Positions 24,267 to 35,747 of a stretch of DNA of 64,000 nt are shown here, in pieces. Within the stretch, counting starts at the first letter, position 1, and each line of letters starts with the position of its first letter. The translations under genes and the position numbers were made by a program. Source of the stretch: Anthoceros angustus (lineage: Eukaryota > Streptophyta > Anthocerotopsida > Anthocerotales > Anthocerotaceae); assembly GCA_010909165.1 (NCBI GenBank), contig MU008163.1, forward strand, positions 1,736,001 to 1,800,000. Direction: 5' to 3'. A model generated the notes under the pieces. The model was given only the letters and a program-made list of their open reading frames with translations, was not told the DNA's origin and ran no database searches.

Positions 24267-24754
24267 AGCGGCCTCGGAAGCGCGCGGCCGCGGCTTGAAT
24301 AAGCTGCATGCCTCATAGCATGCGCAGTGGTTGGACCTGGGTGCGTAGGCAGATTTTCAATAGCCGAGCTCTATTGCTCAAAATGGTGATAGTTTCCTAG
24401 CCTGTCACATTGTGGGTAGTAGATGTCCTGTTGAGGAACTGTGCGCGTTATGTGCTCTACAGTCTGCAGTACTATAGCAGGCCGTGGCATCTGAAGTCAA
24501 GGTTAATACACGAGCACCAGCTGGACAATTAATATAAATTTCTTTCGCGGAGCACACGACTGACTCACAAATGTGCTTATCTGTTGCATCATTTAACGTT
24601 GAGCTGTGTTTAGTGCTGTAAATACGCACAGATAGAAACAGAATATGTACTTTCAGACTCAAAACTCGATTTCGGTGACTCCCACCTGCATTTTTCAAAG
24701 CTGTAGCTTTCAGCACCTCCTAAACTCAAGAATGACGAAGTAATCGATGGCAAG

Positions 24755-24845
24755 CTGGATATTATGCTGCTTTCTAGCCAGTTTCACAATCTTCTTGCCA
24801 TCTGGATATTATGCTGCTTTCTAGCTAGTTTCACAATCTTCTGAG
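24755..24845. repeat. 47-bp tandem duplication
   Basis: ctggatattatgctgctttc at 24755 recurs at 24802 with the following tagccagtttcacaatctt. The equivalent place at about 20.38 kb has a single copy, so this duplication followed the segmental duplication. Confidence 0.85.
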
Positions 24846-24930
24846 GTTGCAGTCTGAGCCATGAGCTTGGACATGTGGCTTGATAGACTCGGTGAAGTCA
24901 GCCTTCCCTTGAGCTTGGGTCACCTTCACG

Positions 24931-25738
24931 AACTATTATGAAACTTCATCAAGAATTTATGGAGCCTAAAAGTCATACTTTATAAGCTGAAGACTTATCA
25001 TATTTGAAGAAATATATTTTACAAGTTAAAAACTTATAAATTCCAAGTATAAGAGAAGATTATACAAATTATTTGAAGTCTCCACACAATGCTTGTAAAA
25101 ACAGAGGCAGATAATGGCTAAATAATTTAATATAATCTATATTCCACAACATGCAAACTTAATCCGATGAAGCCAATTTATCACAAATCCATTGTAGGAT
25201 CATTCTCATCATAGAGTTGGTGGACTAAAGTGTCTAATGGAACGTAGTGTAAATATGGACTCTAATGGACTTGGCTAATATGAGACTCATAAAGATATCT
25301 TCAAAAGCTGTTCACACATGTCTTATACGTTTCTCATATTCATGGCATCCCATAGCATTTTTTTACAAATCCATGAGATTAACAACACATACAAAGATAG
25401 TAACATCTTTCATTTCTCATAGATTCGAACTATGTGCAATACGTGGTTCAAGTTACCGAGGAACTTGGTCTTAGAACAATTATCTTTCTTTTCCTCCTTT
25501 CAAATAATTTCATTTGAAATAGAGCGGATTCTTTAAAGTTGTGAGATAAAAACCAATGCATAAACTAGATCTGCAATAGAAATATAATGAGATATACTTT
25601 ATGAACTATGTTTTTGTGAAAAGAGATATTTTATATTCTTCTACTTTGATAGAACATAGTACTTAAGGTGTAAATTGTAAATAAACTAAATAACCAAATA
25701 CATAGTGGCGCACACATATGCATGTGAATGTGTCTTAC
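24931..25738. other. AT-rich intergenic region, 3' flank of importin-alpha
   Basis: AT-rich DNA with no convincing frame. The first few hundred bases left of 25738 should hold the importin-alpha 3' UTR on the minus strand. I did not identify a single clear polyadenylation signal. Confidence 0.5.
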
Positions 25739-28553
25739 TTAGAAACTAAATCCTCCAGGTGGGATAACTGTTCCACCAGTGAATATGAAGGGACATGGAT
25801 CGCTCAACAATGAATTTGCATTTTGCTCTTCTGCCTCTTCTTCTTGCCAATACGTTTCCAAAAGTTTTACTGATTTCTCATAAATATCTGTGTTGTCGTG
25901 TGTTTGCAAATTCTCTATTCTTTCCAAACCTCCAGCCTCATCAATAAATCGAGCATATAGATTTATTCCTTCTGTATTGCCCAGATCTTTTTCTGATTCA
26001 CCAACTCTTAAAATATTTTCCAATCCCTCAAGTGCAACGTTGATAATTCTTGAATCGGAGCAGCCAAGGAGGTCACATAGTGGTTTGATGCATCCTTGGT
26101 TGATTAAGTATCTGCATAGTTCATAAATATATTAGCTTGAATGTTTTGAATTTAAAAATTATAAATAGTAGAAATACTGACTGTATTTGCTCATGAGTTC
26201 CTCCTGAAGTTGCATTTGAGATTGCCCATGCAGCTTCTTTCTTAATATCAAATTCAGCTGATGCTAATAATGATACCAAAGGAGGAATAATGTTGGCATC
26301 AATAACAGCCTGAAAACTCAAAAATAAGTAGTAAGAATATTTTCCAAATAAACTATTTTATATAAAATAATTAACCATACATTAAATAAATATTACCTGT
26401 ATTTGATTTTTATTTCCTGCTGTTATATTGGATATAGTCCAACATGCTTCTTTCTTGATGCTCTTTTTATGATTATGAGTGAGAAGAGTCAAAAGGCATG
26501 GAAGTGCTTGGTTCTCAATAATAAACTGAGGTATCAGAAAGTGCATCAAGTTTAGCCAATTCATTCAAAATACATATGACAGTAATCATCAACTTCAATT
26601 CATCCATTGAAATACATGGGGAAATCCTATGTAGACAAACAAAGTAATTGAGGATAATTAGAGGGGACCAAGATTACCTGAGTTTGTAGGTCATCACCAG
26701 TAACAATATTTCCAACTGTACGAAGAGCAGGAATAAGAACGGATGGGGAAAAGTGCCTATTAAATTCAGAATAAGTTAGTAAAGTGCCTAATGAAAGAGC
26801 AGGAATAAGAACGGATGGGGAAAAGTGCCTATTGAATTCAAAATATTTTAGTAAAGTGCCAAATGAATTAATCTACCAAATCAACACAAGTTACAATATT
26901 AGCATAGACATATTCCTATTTTGCTAGAACAAACATCTTTGGAAAGAACTTCCAACTACAACTCATGAAGACAATAATGGATAACTCATTTTTCGAAGAT
27001 ACATGTTGTTTAAAAAACTTACAACAATTCTTCAACAAGAACTCAAAACTCAATTGGTTAAGTAAAGAAGAGCTTACAACAATAATTCAACAAGGCGGCG
27101 ACAAACTCCTGCTTCTATTACCGCTTGAATTTTGTCGTTGGTTCCATCTGATAGATATGATAATGCCCAACATGCATCTGTAAGAACCTCTTCATCGGTT
27201 GAATGAATGAGTCTCTCCAGAGCAGGTAATGCGGGCTTCGACTGTATAACAAAACAAAATTAATCTTTTAAAATATATATCTAAACTTTTTATCATCATT
27301 TCTGCTAATGCTAATCATTCCAAGTGGTGGGAACAAAACCTGTTCAAAAGGTGGTTGAGGTTTTCCACGACAAAAGTTTGATAAGGTCCAAGTTGCATTT
27401 CTTAGCATTGAAATTTTTGTGTTTTCGCTCAATTGGGCAAGCAAAGGCATCATAGCCCCACTATTCAAAACAAGGTCTCGACACTTTGAAGAGTCTCCAG
27501 CAACATTTCCAAGAGCCCAAACCGCCTTCAAGAAAGAAAACCATCCACATATTAGATTCAAGCTTCAAAACAAAAGCACTGATTCGTCTCAAACCAGTAA
27601 AGCTAAACAGTGATATGTCCGTACTTGTTCACGAACATCGTCGTTGGGAGAGCTCAAAAGTTGTACAAAAATAGGCACGGCACCATGGTCAATCACCACT
27701 CTGGTGTGTTCTGAAGTTCCAGACGCAATATTCGTCAAAGCCCAAGCTGCTTCAAACTGGAATAAGATTGACGGCCGGCCAGTCAGCTCGCATGTTGGAT
27801 CGACCATGTTCATAACACAAGCACAACAAGTACTATCATACCTGAAGTTGAGGAAAATCATGCCTCAGCAAGAATTCAACAAAACGAGGAACCACCCTCG
27901 ATGCAATGACCTCTTCGATCGGAGGGCTGCGTTCTGGCATTACACAGAGCCTAGTTAGATGGAGATGCCACATGGCCTGCACACTCGCACCAAGTTCTGA
28001 ATCTTCGAGTACCTATGGATAAGAGTTTTCGGAACTGGCTGGTGGCATCCAGTTGTGTTGCTGCATCTTCTGACCAGACTCCTGCTACCATCGCCGGCAA
28101 GCTCTCTAGCTGGAAAAGATCACCAGTAAGAGAGCATCGCAAATGCTTTGTCTGCTAAACTAAGATCGCAATTTGTTCGCTCCCAAGCTTTATGCTACAG
28201 GCTACGACGCTCTCTGTCCATCCATACATGAATTCTTGCCATTCTTGATTCCTTTCGTGTGCTGATCGGGAGAGATGTGCACAAGTTTTGCTGAAGCATG
28301 AACGGAAGGAAGATCGGCCCACGATGAGAGGGAAAATGCTCACATTTTTGCGCCCCTTCTTGTCAGACGGGAGGCTGGAAGTCTGCTGAGATGCAGCGCC
28401 TTCTCGGCGCTTCTTTTGCAAATTCTCTTCCCGCTTGCTCTTCCGGATCTCCACCATGTTGTCCTCGCGTTTCCGGCGGGCCTCATCTGCGTCCACAGCA
28501 AGCTTGTAGTTCTTCTTGCGCAAATCCACTCGGATGGCTGGCCGGAGCGACAT
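25739..28553 (-). CDS. importin subunit alpha (nuclear import receptor), 10 exons
   Basis: Complete minus-strand gene. Exons: 28553-28344, 28109-28013, 27933-27842, 27756-27625, 27525-27340, 27241-27078, 26756-26678, 26525-26397, 26309-26182, 26111-25739. They sum to 1,590 nt (529 residues), the usual length for plant importin-alpha, and every junction is GT-AG and in phase. Residues 1-70 form the basic importin-beta-binding region ([23 protein letters not shown]). Then come armadillo repeats with the W-x3-N NLS-binding ladder: [42 protein letters not shown]. The C-terminus ([10 protein letters not shown]...GGFSF) carries the conserved acidic/CAS-binding region. It carries classical NLS cargo into the nucleus with importin-beta. 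It is divergently placed to DDB2 with 726 bases between start codons. Confidence 0.96.
26723..26866. repeat. 72-bp tandem duplication across an importin-alpha intron/exon border
   Basis: aagagcaggaataagaacgg at 26723 recurs at 26795, with the following ggggaaaagtgcctatt. The copied piece contains the 5' end of exon 7 (minus strand) and its splice acceptor, so the intron now carries a second acceptor 72 bases upstream of the first. Confidence 0.85.
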
Positions 28554-29279
28554 GGCTCTCCCCTGCCGATGCTCCGCTAACAAGAGCTGAGATCTCAAGC
28601 GGAAGCAGCCATGGATCGCGCCAGCCTCGATGGCCGCTTGCTCCAGTCGTCAAATGGCTTGGCTTGATCGGGCTGCGAGCGGAGCCATGTGGTTGGGAGA
28701 GTTGCGCACTTGGAAAAAGGAGTTCTTGTGGTTCCCAGGGTTCCCGTCTTAACGGGGCCCGTAAGTTTGGACGGAACGGGGCCGCGACGTGGCCGCTCTT
28801 GTGCCTTGGACTGGGTATGGCGGCGGCTAGGCCTTTTGTGGGCTCCCCTTCGTACATAAAAAGTCGAAGGAAAGACAAAGTCGGGGGAAGGACAAAATCG
28901 GAGCAATCTTTGTCTGGTGGGTACTATTCAGTCGTGGTCGCGGCTCTCGTCGTCATAGGATTGTTCGTCTCCATTGCGGAATTCGGCAGCTGGAGCAGTC
29001 TGTCCAGCTGACCGCGGACGAACTGCTGCTGCCTCGTTTCAACTCATGGGTGTGCCTGGTCGTAGCAGTAATAGGACAGGGGCGCGTGACTAAGAAGGAG
29101 AAGGTATGGCTGCTGTTTGCTTGTTTTGCGTCGGTTTGCCAGCGTAGCACTCTGTGGTGTAGTCTATGTGTTGTGTTGTGGAGGTTGGGAAATCTGCGCG
29201 CATAGCTGTTAGCGATGGAATTGTTGCTCGTATTTGGGACTTGCTGCGCTCGTGGGTTGACAGCTTGTCTGGTTCAGAG
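28554..29279. promoter_or_regulatory. shared divergent promoter region, importin-alpha and DDB2
   Basis: The 726-bp gap between the two divergent ATGs must hold both 5' UTRs and both promoters. It is GC-richer than the flanking AT-rich intergenic DNA. No canonical TATA box is obvious on either side, which fits housekeeping promoters. A long open frame on the plus strand (28391-29011) overlaps importin exon 1 in antisense and is not a gene. Confidence 0.5.
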
Positions 29280-32122
29280 ATGGCAACGAGGCCGAGAAGG
29301 GCAGTTCGGAGAGTCGTGGTGGAGCAGGAGAGTGATTACGAGGAGAGCTCAGACGAGGAAGAGGAGGAAGACCATGACCTTGTTGTCGAGTCTGAAGATG
29401 ATGATGATGCTGATGAGAAGGAGCAGGACGCTGATGTAGAGGAAGTGGAGCTGAAGGACGAGGTTGAGAAGAAGAGGAAGAAGCGGCCTATAACTATCAG
29501 TCTGAAAGGTGCCAAGGTCTGCAAGGTAAGTGCCCTTTTCCAGAATGAACAGGATGGTGTGTGGACGATGGTTCTTGATGTATTAGGGATTTTGTGATTG
29601 TTTTCGTTCTTGCGGTGATAAGATATTTGGGTTGTGATCGCAGGTTTGCAAAAAGCCTGGTCATCAAGCAGGGTTTGTGGGTTCCGTGTATCTTGATTGC
29701 CCAAATAAACCGTGTTATTTATGTAAGAAGCCTGGTAAGTACGTAGTGGTGAGCAAGGTAGTATGCACTGGAATTTGTTCTACAGGTTTGTGCATTGATG
29801 ACTGGATTTGTGGCTGAGAGCTTGAGGATCCTTCTCTTTGTCAGGGCACACCACTGCAACGTGTCCACATCGAGTGGCAACAGAGCATGGCGTTGCACCA
29901 GCTCCTCGGAGACACTCTCTTGGCATTGTTGATTTTGTGCATGAGCGCCAGCTTCGGTCTCATGTTCCTGCGGTATGCATGTCTCTGGTCTTAACCGCTG
30001 AGCTCTTCATGTTTTCCTGGAATTTTTGTTGGCAGGGTCGGTTTATCTGCTTTTGTAATCTTTGTGCATGCAGTGGAAACGTGCCCCAATTATTCCAGAC
30101 AGAGTTAACGCCGCTGTCATAAGGTTGCACAGCAGGAGGATAACGAATCTGGAATTCCACCCTACAAGAGACAGCATTGTCATATCAGGAGACAAGGTTT
30201 CTTCCCCACTCTGTGCTGTCTGTCTTTCCTGGTAGATGAGCTAGTGGGAGCAATACTCGCGATCTCTTTATGGATGCCCCTCTGTGGTTTTCCACCCTGT
30301 AATGCTGGAGTGTAGCTGACATGTCTGGTAACTGGTTTTTTGCAGAAAGGGCAGCTTGGGGTCTGGGATTTTGAGAAGGTGTTTGAAAAAACAGTGTATA
30401 ACACTGTTCACAGTTGTCTAGTCAACAGCATCAAGTGAGTCTCTCAAATGTGTTTGCTATTTGGTTTCAGCTATCAACTTGATTGGCTCGGCTTGGTGGT
30501 TTCTTGATGTTTGAGGTATGCCTCATCTTGGGCTACAGATTCATATATTTGGTACTGGACCTGCAGATTTAATCCACGAAACACTGATACTATCTATACC
30601 TCTGGATCTGATGGGACTGTGTGCTGGACTGATTTGGAAACGGGAATTGCCTCAAGCATGATTGATTTGAATCCGGATGGTTGGAATGTAATGTTTTCCT
30701 ATTTATTGGAAGTCATCTTTGCCTCCTGCAAAACAACTTTGGTGCCTGTCTGACAAGGAAGCCTTTCTTTTTTCTTGAAGGGTCCAGCGACGTGGAAGAT
30801 GATGTACGCAATGGATGTCAACAAATCACGGAATGTCGTGCTAGCAGCAGACAACCGGGGTTATCTGTATCAGTATGTATAGATATCCTGCAATGCTTTA
30901 GTGTACCTTCAGCATTCCTGTTTTTGTTTGCTGATGTGAAGGAACTGTTTCTGCAGATTGGATCTGCGAGAACATAAGAGTGGCAGTCGGCATTCTCAGG
31001 GTGCTCTTGGCGATCCAAAGCTGATACACAAGAAGGGTACGAAGATTGTAGGGATTCATTGCAATCCGGTTGATCCTGATATCTTCATGACAGCAGGAAA
31101 CGATCATCTGGTACTTGGCATGCTCAACCTTTTCCCTACCGTTGTCCTGTTTGGAAACATCTCACAGTCTACTGTCGAGATGAATACTAGAACTGAGACG
31201 ATGTGTTCCTTTCGATCCTCCCAGGCTAGGCTATGGGATTTACGGATGTTGGCGGACGAGTCCTCCAGTCTAGCAAACTTACAGCATCCCAGGGTTGTCA
31301 ACTCTGCCTACTTCTCGGAGTTAACGGGGAGCAAAATTTTGACTACTTGCCAAGACAACAGAATACGTGTTTGGGACTCCATCTTTGGGGCTCTGTCAGA
31401 ACCAAGTAGAGAGATTGTACATAGCCACGATTTCAATCGTTACCTAACATGTTTCCGAGCGGAGTGGGATCCAAAGGTACATGCTTTCCACCGCACTAAA
31501 CCCATGGCCCTTCGCCTACTGTCTTGCCAAACACCGTCCTCTAATGCTTGCTTCTCACCAGGACCCCTCGGAGAATCTGTTCGTCATTGGACGCTACATC
31601 AGTGATGACTTCCAAGGGGTTGCTCTCCACCCCATCGACTTCATCGATGCTAGTACAGGTCAGCTCGTTTCAGAGGTCAAAGATCACGCCATCACCACAA
31701 TCTGCCCTGTCAACAAGCTGCACCCTCGGCTAGACGTCTTGGCGACTGGCAGCTCCAGGTAAACCCTCCAGACTCGACTAGCTCAAGACCCCACCCACTA
31801 AAGCGCAGTTCAGTCTCCCTGACCAGCAGCATCTGCCTGTCTCAGGTCACTTTTCATCTGGAGGCCCAGCGACGACTCAGAAACAGAGGACAAAGGCACC
31901 ACTGACATCAGGTCCGAGGCGTGCATTTACAATGTAGGCGAAACCAGTGGGAAGAAGGGCAAGGGCAAGCTGGATGACGACGAAGATGATGATGACGATT
32001 TCTGCACCAAGGGGAAGGGGAATGGGAAAGGCAAGGGCAATGGCAAGGGCAAGAGCAGGCCTGTGCCCATCAAGCTGGTGGAAACCCCTGCACCCAAGAA
32101 GAAACCCAGGAATGGGAAGTAG
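29280..32122 (+). CDS. DDB2: DNA damage-binding protein 2 (WD40 UV-damage sensor), 11 exons
   Basis: Exons 29280-29525, 29644-29734, 29845-29972, 30074-30196, 30346-30434, 30567-30687, 30781-30872, 30957-31110, 31225-31476, 31562-31758, 31846-32122. They sum to 1,770 nt, 589 residues, all GT-AG and in phase. The N-terminus is acidic (EESSDEEEEED), then comes a CCHC zinc knuckle C106-x2-C109-x4-H114-x4-C119 (CYLCKKPGHTTATC), as in plant DDB2. A WD40 propeller follows (LGVWDF, TSGSDGTVCWTDLETG, ARLWDLR, RIRVWDS). ARLWDLR matches the DWD box used to dock on DDB1-CUL4. The C-terminus is a lysine/glycine-rich basic tail (KGKGNGKGKGNGKGK) typical of plant DDB2. The role is recognition of UV photoproducts in nucleotide-excision repair and substrate receptor of a CUL4-DDB1 ubiquitin ligase. 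Confidence 0.94.
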
Positions 32123-33166
32123 CATGAGTCCATGGTGCAAGTGCCGATCTTGAATGTGATTGTCCCAGTTGCTTGCTTGCTGGCTTGTAAATAGTACGTA
32201 CTTACTGAGCTGTGAGGAATTCCTTACAGCGGCATGGTGTACCGATTGGCGTCAATGGAAGGCGACTGAAGATGAGACTTGTCCCCTCATCCGCTAGCTT
32301 GTGAATGTCACATCACGAGACGGAGTCGTCTCACGAGACGAAGACGTCTCACGAGACGAAGACGTCTCACGAGACGAAGACGTCTCACGAGACGAAGACG
32401 TCTCACGAGATCAAGACGTCTCAAGAGATCAAGACGTCTCACGAGATAGAAGTCGTCTCACGAGATAGAAGTCGTCTCAGAGTTTCAGAATTTCCGTCTC
32501 TGTGAGGCCTTTCCAACTTTTGGAGTGTATTCTCGTGTTCGGTGACGCTACCTTCCAGGTGCCTGCTTCCGTGTTGATTCCGCTGGCTGGAAATACGGTG
32601 ACCGTAATCATGAAACGCGAATCACGATTCACGAAACGCGCGTCTTGAAGGAGTCGTGACGGACGAGCCGTCTCCGAGTCCTGTCCAGTCTACGTTGTTT
32701 GGAGCAGGCAGTGGCAGGCCTTGCATCTTGGCGCCCTATTCGGCCTTTATTGAATCGGCATCTTCGGTTGCTGCTCCTGCGCCGGTGATTCGCGTTTCAT
32801 TCACCTCTGGTTCGCTGTGTCCGCCGGATTGCGCCATTGCCGATGCGAGCTTGCGAGAGGGCGAGCTGCCGGGGCATTCGACGGAGACAGTACAGGTGAG
32901 CGGAATTCTGGTGTGCAATTCTAGTGAAGCTGTTGCGGAGCTGGTGGATGGATGCGGCAAATTGTGCTGGAGAGCTGCATTGCGGGTTGCCGGAATGGCG
33001 ATCGGTATGGTTGTGGTTGTGGTTGTGATTCTGGAGGGGACGCGGTTTTTGGTAGGGCATGCAGTGGAGTGAAAGTTGGAAGTGAGGTTTGCTGCTTCCT
33101 GCTGTTCTGGTATGAGGATCTGAGGATGTGGAGCGGCAGGCCGATGAATGAAGAGGCCTGTCGAGC
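32123..33166. other. intergenic region between DDB2 and the TMEM135-like gene
   Basis: Holds the DDB2 3' flank, an 18-bp minisatellite (32314-32480) and GC-moderate sequence. A frame open from about 32656 to 33072 has no ATG until its last third and no recognisable domain. It may overlap the 5' UTR of the TMEM135-like gene. Confidence 0.5.
32314..32480. repeat. 18-20-bp minisatellite built on gagacg...cgtctc
   Basis: About nine units of cacgagacgaagacgtct, drifting to cacgagatagaagtcgtct at the right end. Each unit contains the dyad gagacg/cgtctc, and the core gacgtc is itself palindromic, so single strands can form serial hairpins. It lies about 190 bases past the DDB2 stop. All frames are open through it, so coding potential here is not informative. 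Confidence 0.92.
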
Positions 33167-35543
33167 ATGGACATGAAGCGGTTAGCGGAGAGCTTGGGAC
33201 AGGGGGCCGGAGTTTCAGCTGAGGAGGAGTCGTTGAGGACTGGTGTTGGGAAGGCGGACTCGGACAGGCGGCTCAAGGAGGCGGAGAAGAGGTTCCGGGA
33301 TGCGGTAGAAGAACTTAGGCGAATTCATGTCACTAAGGACACCGAGGCGCTGTTCCAGAGTGGCAGGCATCCGCTTTGTCAGCATGGAGATTCGTGCGTG
33401 GCCAATGCTGTGGGAAGCCTGTGTCAGAGCTTTCTGCTGGCGTACGGTGTAAGGGTTGGGATAGGCGTGCTGTTGAGAGCCTTCAAGCTGGCTAGAAAGC
33501 GGCCTTACCATTCTTTTCTGGATTTGAAGGTGCGAGTTTTTGCTCTCATCTTCTTTGAAACACGGCGTGTGATAGTGATTCAGGCAGCAAGACGAGATGT
33601 GAGATGATTCTCACTCTGAGATGTGTGTTTGTCGTGCTGCTCCAGCTGCTTCTGTCGGAAAACAACTTGATTGTTAGGGAGGAGGCTGTTCGCATTGGTT
33701 TGCTGTTTGGAGGTTTTACAGGTGCCTTTCATGGCATCAGGTGCCTGTTGCGCCGGGCACGAGGAAAGGAGACTCCTTTGAATGCGTAATGATCCTGCCA
33801 TCGCATAGCTCCACCTTTGAGTAAGCGGTGAAGCCATGCCAGTATATTTCAGCTGATTGACTCGGTGCTGGACGTGAGCAGGTTTGTTGCTGGAGCGGTA
33901 GCTGGCTTGTCTGTTATCTCATTGGATGATTCTAGCAAGCGGCGCACGTTCGCTCTGTACCTATTGGCTCGCGTTGGACAGGTACTTGGTCACCCAGCTC
34001 TTGGCAGCTTAACGGTGATAAACCATTCGCAGTCAGGAAACTGTGCTTTGGGCCTGTACGTGTTCATGCAGATCTCAGCTACTCACCCAAACAGCTCTCC
34101 TGTAGCGAGGCCTCACCTCTGTGTGGATGATGGCTGTGTAGTGTGCGTACAACTCTGCAAAGGCTCAGAACAAGTTCCACTTTTGGGGAAGTCAGTGGCA
34201 GCATGGCGACACATTACTATTTGCATTGGCATCAGCACAGGTGCGGGGAAGAGCTGGTTTTTGGTTTTTGTCTCCCTTTTCAATTCAGCTGAAAGTGTGA
34301 TGGGAGACTTGAAAATGTTGCAGATCATGTACGCGTTTGTCATGCGCCCAGAGACCTTGCCCAAGTCATACACGGATTTCATTTCCAAGACTGGGCCTAT
34401 TGCAAAGCCTGTGTACAAGGCTGTTCGTGAGAGCTGCCGTGGCGGTCCTGTGGATGTGGGAGCTTTAGCTGCTTACATCGAAGCTCGAACGGGGCGGGTG
34501 CCTGTAGGCCTGGACACTAATATGCCTGTCATTCCGTGCTCAAGTGTGCACCCGGAGACTGCTTCCTGCTTGCTGCACAACGTGAAGGCAACACGAGCAA
34601 CTTTTCGCAAGACATTTCCTCTCTATTTATCCCTTACCCTTGTTCCATTCGTGATACTCAACATCCAGAAGGTCAGTTGGATGGACATGTTGGTTTGTTA
34701 TGTCATGTTCGTGTGTTTTTAGATCTGACTCAATACACGTTCCATTCAGTTCATGCAAGCTCCTCTCCATACTTGCTGGAATGCCCTGAAGAGCGCTCTG
34801 AGGTCAACCTCGTTCCTTTCTGCTTTTGTGGGGATTTATCAGGTAGCCCTTTCTGACCTGGAAAATTGGTAAGACTGTTCTCAGTTGGTTGAAAGCTAAT
34901 GACTATGTTCGTGCAACCCATCGGGTGAATCTATCCTTTTCACAGGCCGTCATATGTTGGCAAAGGAAGTTTGTGGTAAAGGATCACAAGCTTACCTACA
35001 TGTTTGCTGGCGCTAGTGCTGCTCTCTCAGCGCTGATAGAGAAGAAGAGCAGGCGATCCGAACTGGCCCTCTACACACTTCCTCGTGCAGCTGACTCGCT
35101 GTGGTACATTCTAGTTAACAGGCATCTATTGCCTGACTTGAAGCATGCTGAAGTACGGTTCCTACCTCCTGCCTCTTCATATCTCCGTCTGTTAAGCAGC
35201 TCCTACATGCTAACCTCACCACCTTGCTCAGTTGCTCACACATCTCGTCCGCCAACCGCAGATTGCGCTGTTCTGTCTCTGCATGGGAGCGGTGATGTAC
35301 TACCACGAATATGAGCCAGACACAATGGCCCCTTTCTTGAGAGGCCTTATCAAGCGATTCCTCAACCGAACGGGCACACCAGATCAGGCTTCAGGACTAG
35401 GCTACCAGTTCATTCAACCCTTAATTGGGGAAATTTCTCAGCGAAATGCTGTTCCTCCGTCTCTACCTGCAGTGGCTGAGAGCCGTGAGTCGCCCAAGGA
35501 CCACAAACCTGGTGATTCCTTGAGCACGGACCTCACATTGTAG
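33167..35543 (+). CDS. TMEM135-like transmembrane protein, 8 exons
   Basis: Exons 33167-33529, 33646-33785, 33843-33981, 34142-34240, 34324-34671, 34750-34842, 34946-35152, 35232-35543 sum to 1,701 nt, 566 residues, all in phase. The cysteine/histidine-rich N-terminal motif HPLCQHGDSC precedes hydrophobic helices. Then come GAVAGLSVIS, FHFWGSQWQHGDTLLFALA, MYAFVMRPETLPKSY and a C-terminal Tim17-like hydrophobic half (FMQAPLHTCWNALKSALRS, MFAGASAALSALIEKKSRR, CLCMGAVMYYHEYEPDTMAPF). This matches the TMEM135 family, membrane proteins linked in animals to peroxisomes and mitochondria; the plant role is not established. For exon 3 I chose the acceptor at 33842 because the later ttcag gives an immediate stop. 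PRP18 starts 205 bases downstream on the same strand. Confidence 0.88.
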
Positions 35544-35747
35544 AGGCTGGAACTGGTCCTCGAAGACTATCTCATTCTTTCCATATATTCATTATTAAAT
35601 AATACTATTTCGGAAGTTTATGATTTAGGTTTTCAAAGCCTCCTCAAGTCCTCGAGCCTCGGGATGAAACCGTGACTTGCCTTCTCTATACATATGTAGC
35701 CTATATAACAGCTTAGAAGACTGTGGTGAGGTGAGATTCTGGTTGCC

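Larger units (their letters stand above)
18377..24930. repeat. segmental duplication: two direct blocks and one inverted block
   Basis: Block 1 (about 18.38-20.0 kb) and block 2 (about 21.43-22.95 kb) are direct copies. Block 3 (about 23.16-24.62 kb) is inverted relative to both. Blocks 2 and 3 therefore form a large palindrome with its centre near 23.0-23.1 kb. Each block holds one copy of the same small three-exon gene plus a 3'/5' flank (ctgtgaacttgtggatgtcc and its complement mark the gene-distal flank). A further piece at 20.29-20.53 kb recurs at 24.65-24.93 kb. Divergence here is mostly ordinary substitution, unlike the repeats at 38-58 kb. Confidence 0.85.

Noticed and set aside
18687-24298. 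Longer single-exon readings of the secreted-protein copies (for example SAQDSSGSQCLKFDCEMG)
   Set aside because: These frames run through introns with conserved gt/ag borders. The spliced reading gives matching 87-88-residue proteins in all three copies.
28391-29011. 206-codon plus-strand frame
   Set aside because: Antisense to importin-alpha exon 1 and the divergent promoter; no domain, and the sense strand gene is complete without it.
29336-29704. 122-codon minus-strand frame rich in serine
   Set aside because: Antisense shadow of the acidic gaggaa-rich DDB2 exon 1.
32314-32480. CRISPR-like array
   Set aside because: Units are contiguous with no unique spacers, and the genome is eukaryotic.
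32305-32505. 66-codon frame SHETKT-repeat
   Set aside because: Pure translation of the 18-bp minisatellite; all frames are open there.
32656-33072. 138-codon frame upstream of the TMEM135-like gene
   Set aside because: No ATG until its last third and no recognised motif; the TMEM135 model is complete from 33167. It may be 5' UTR.
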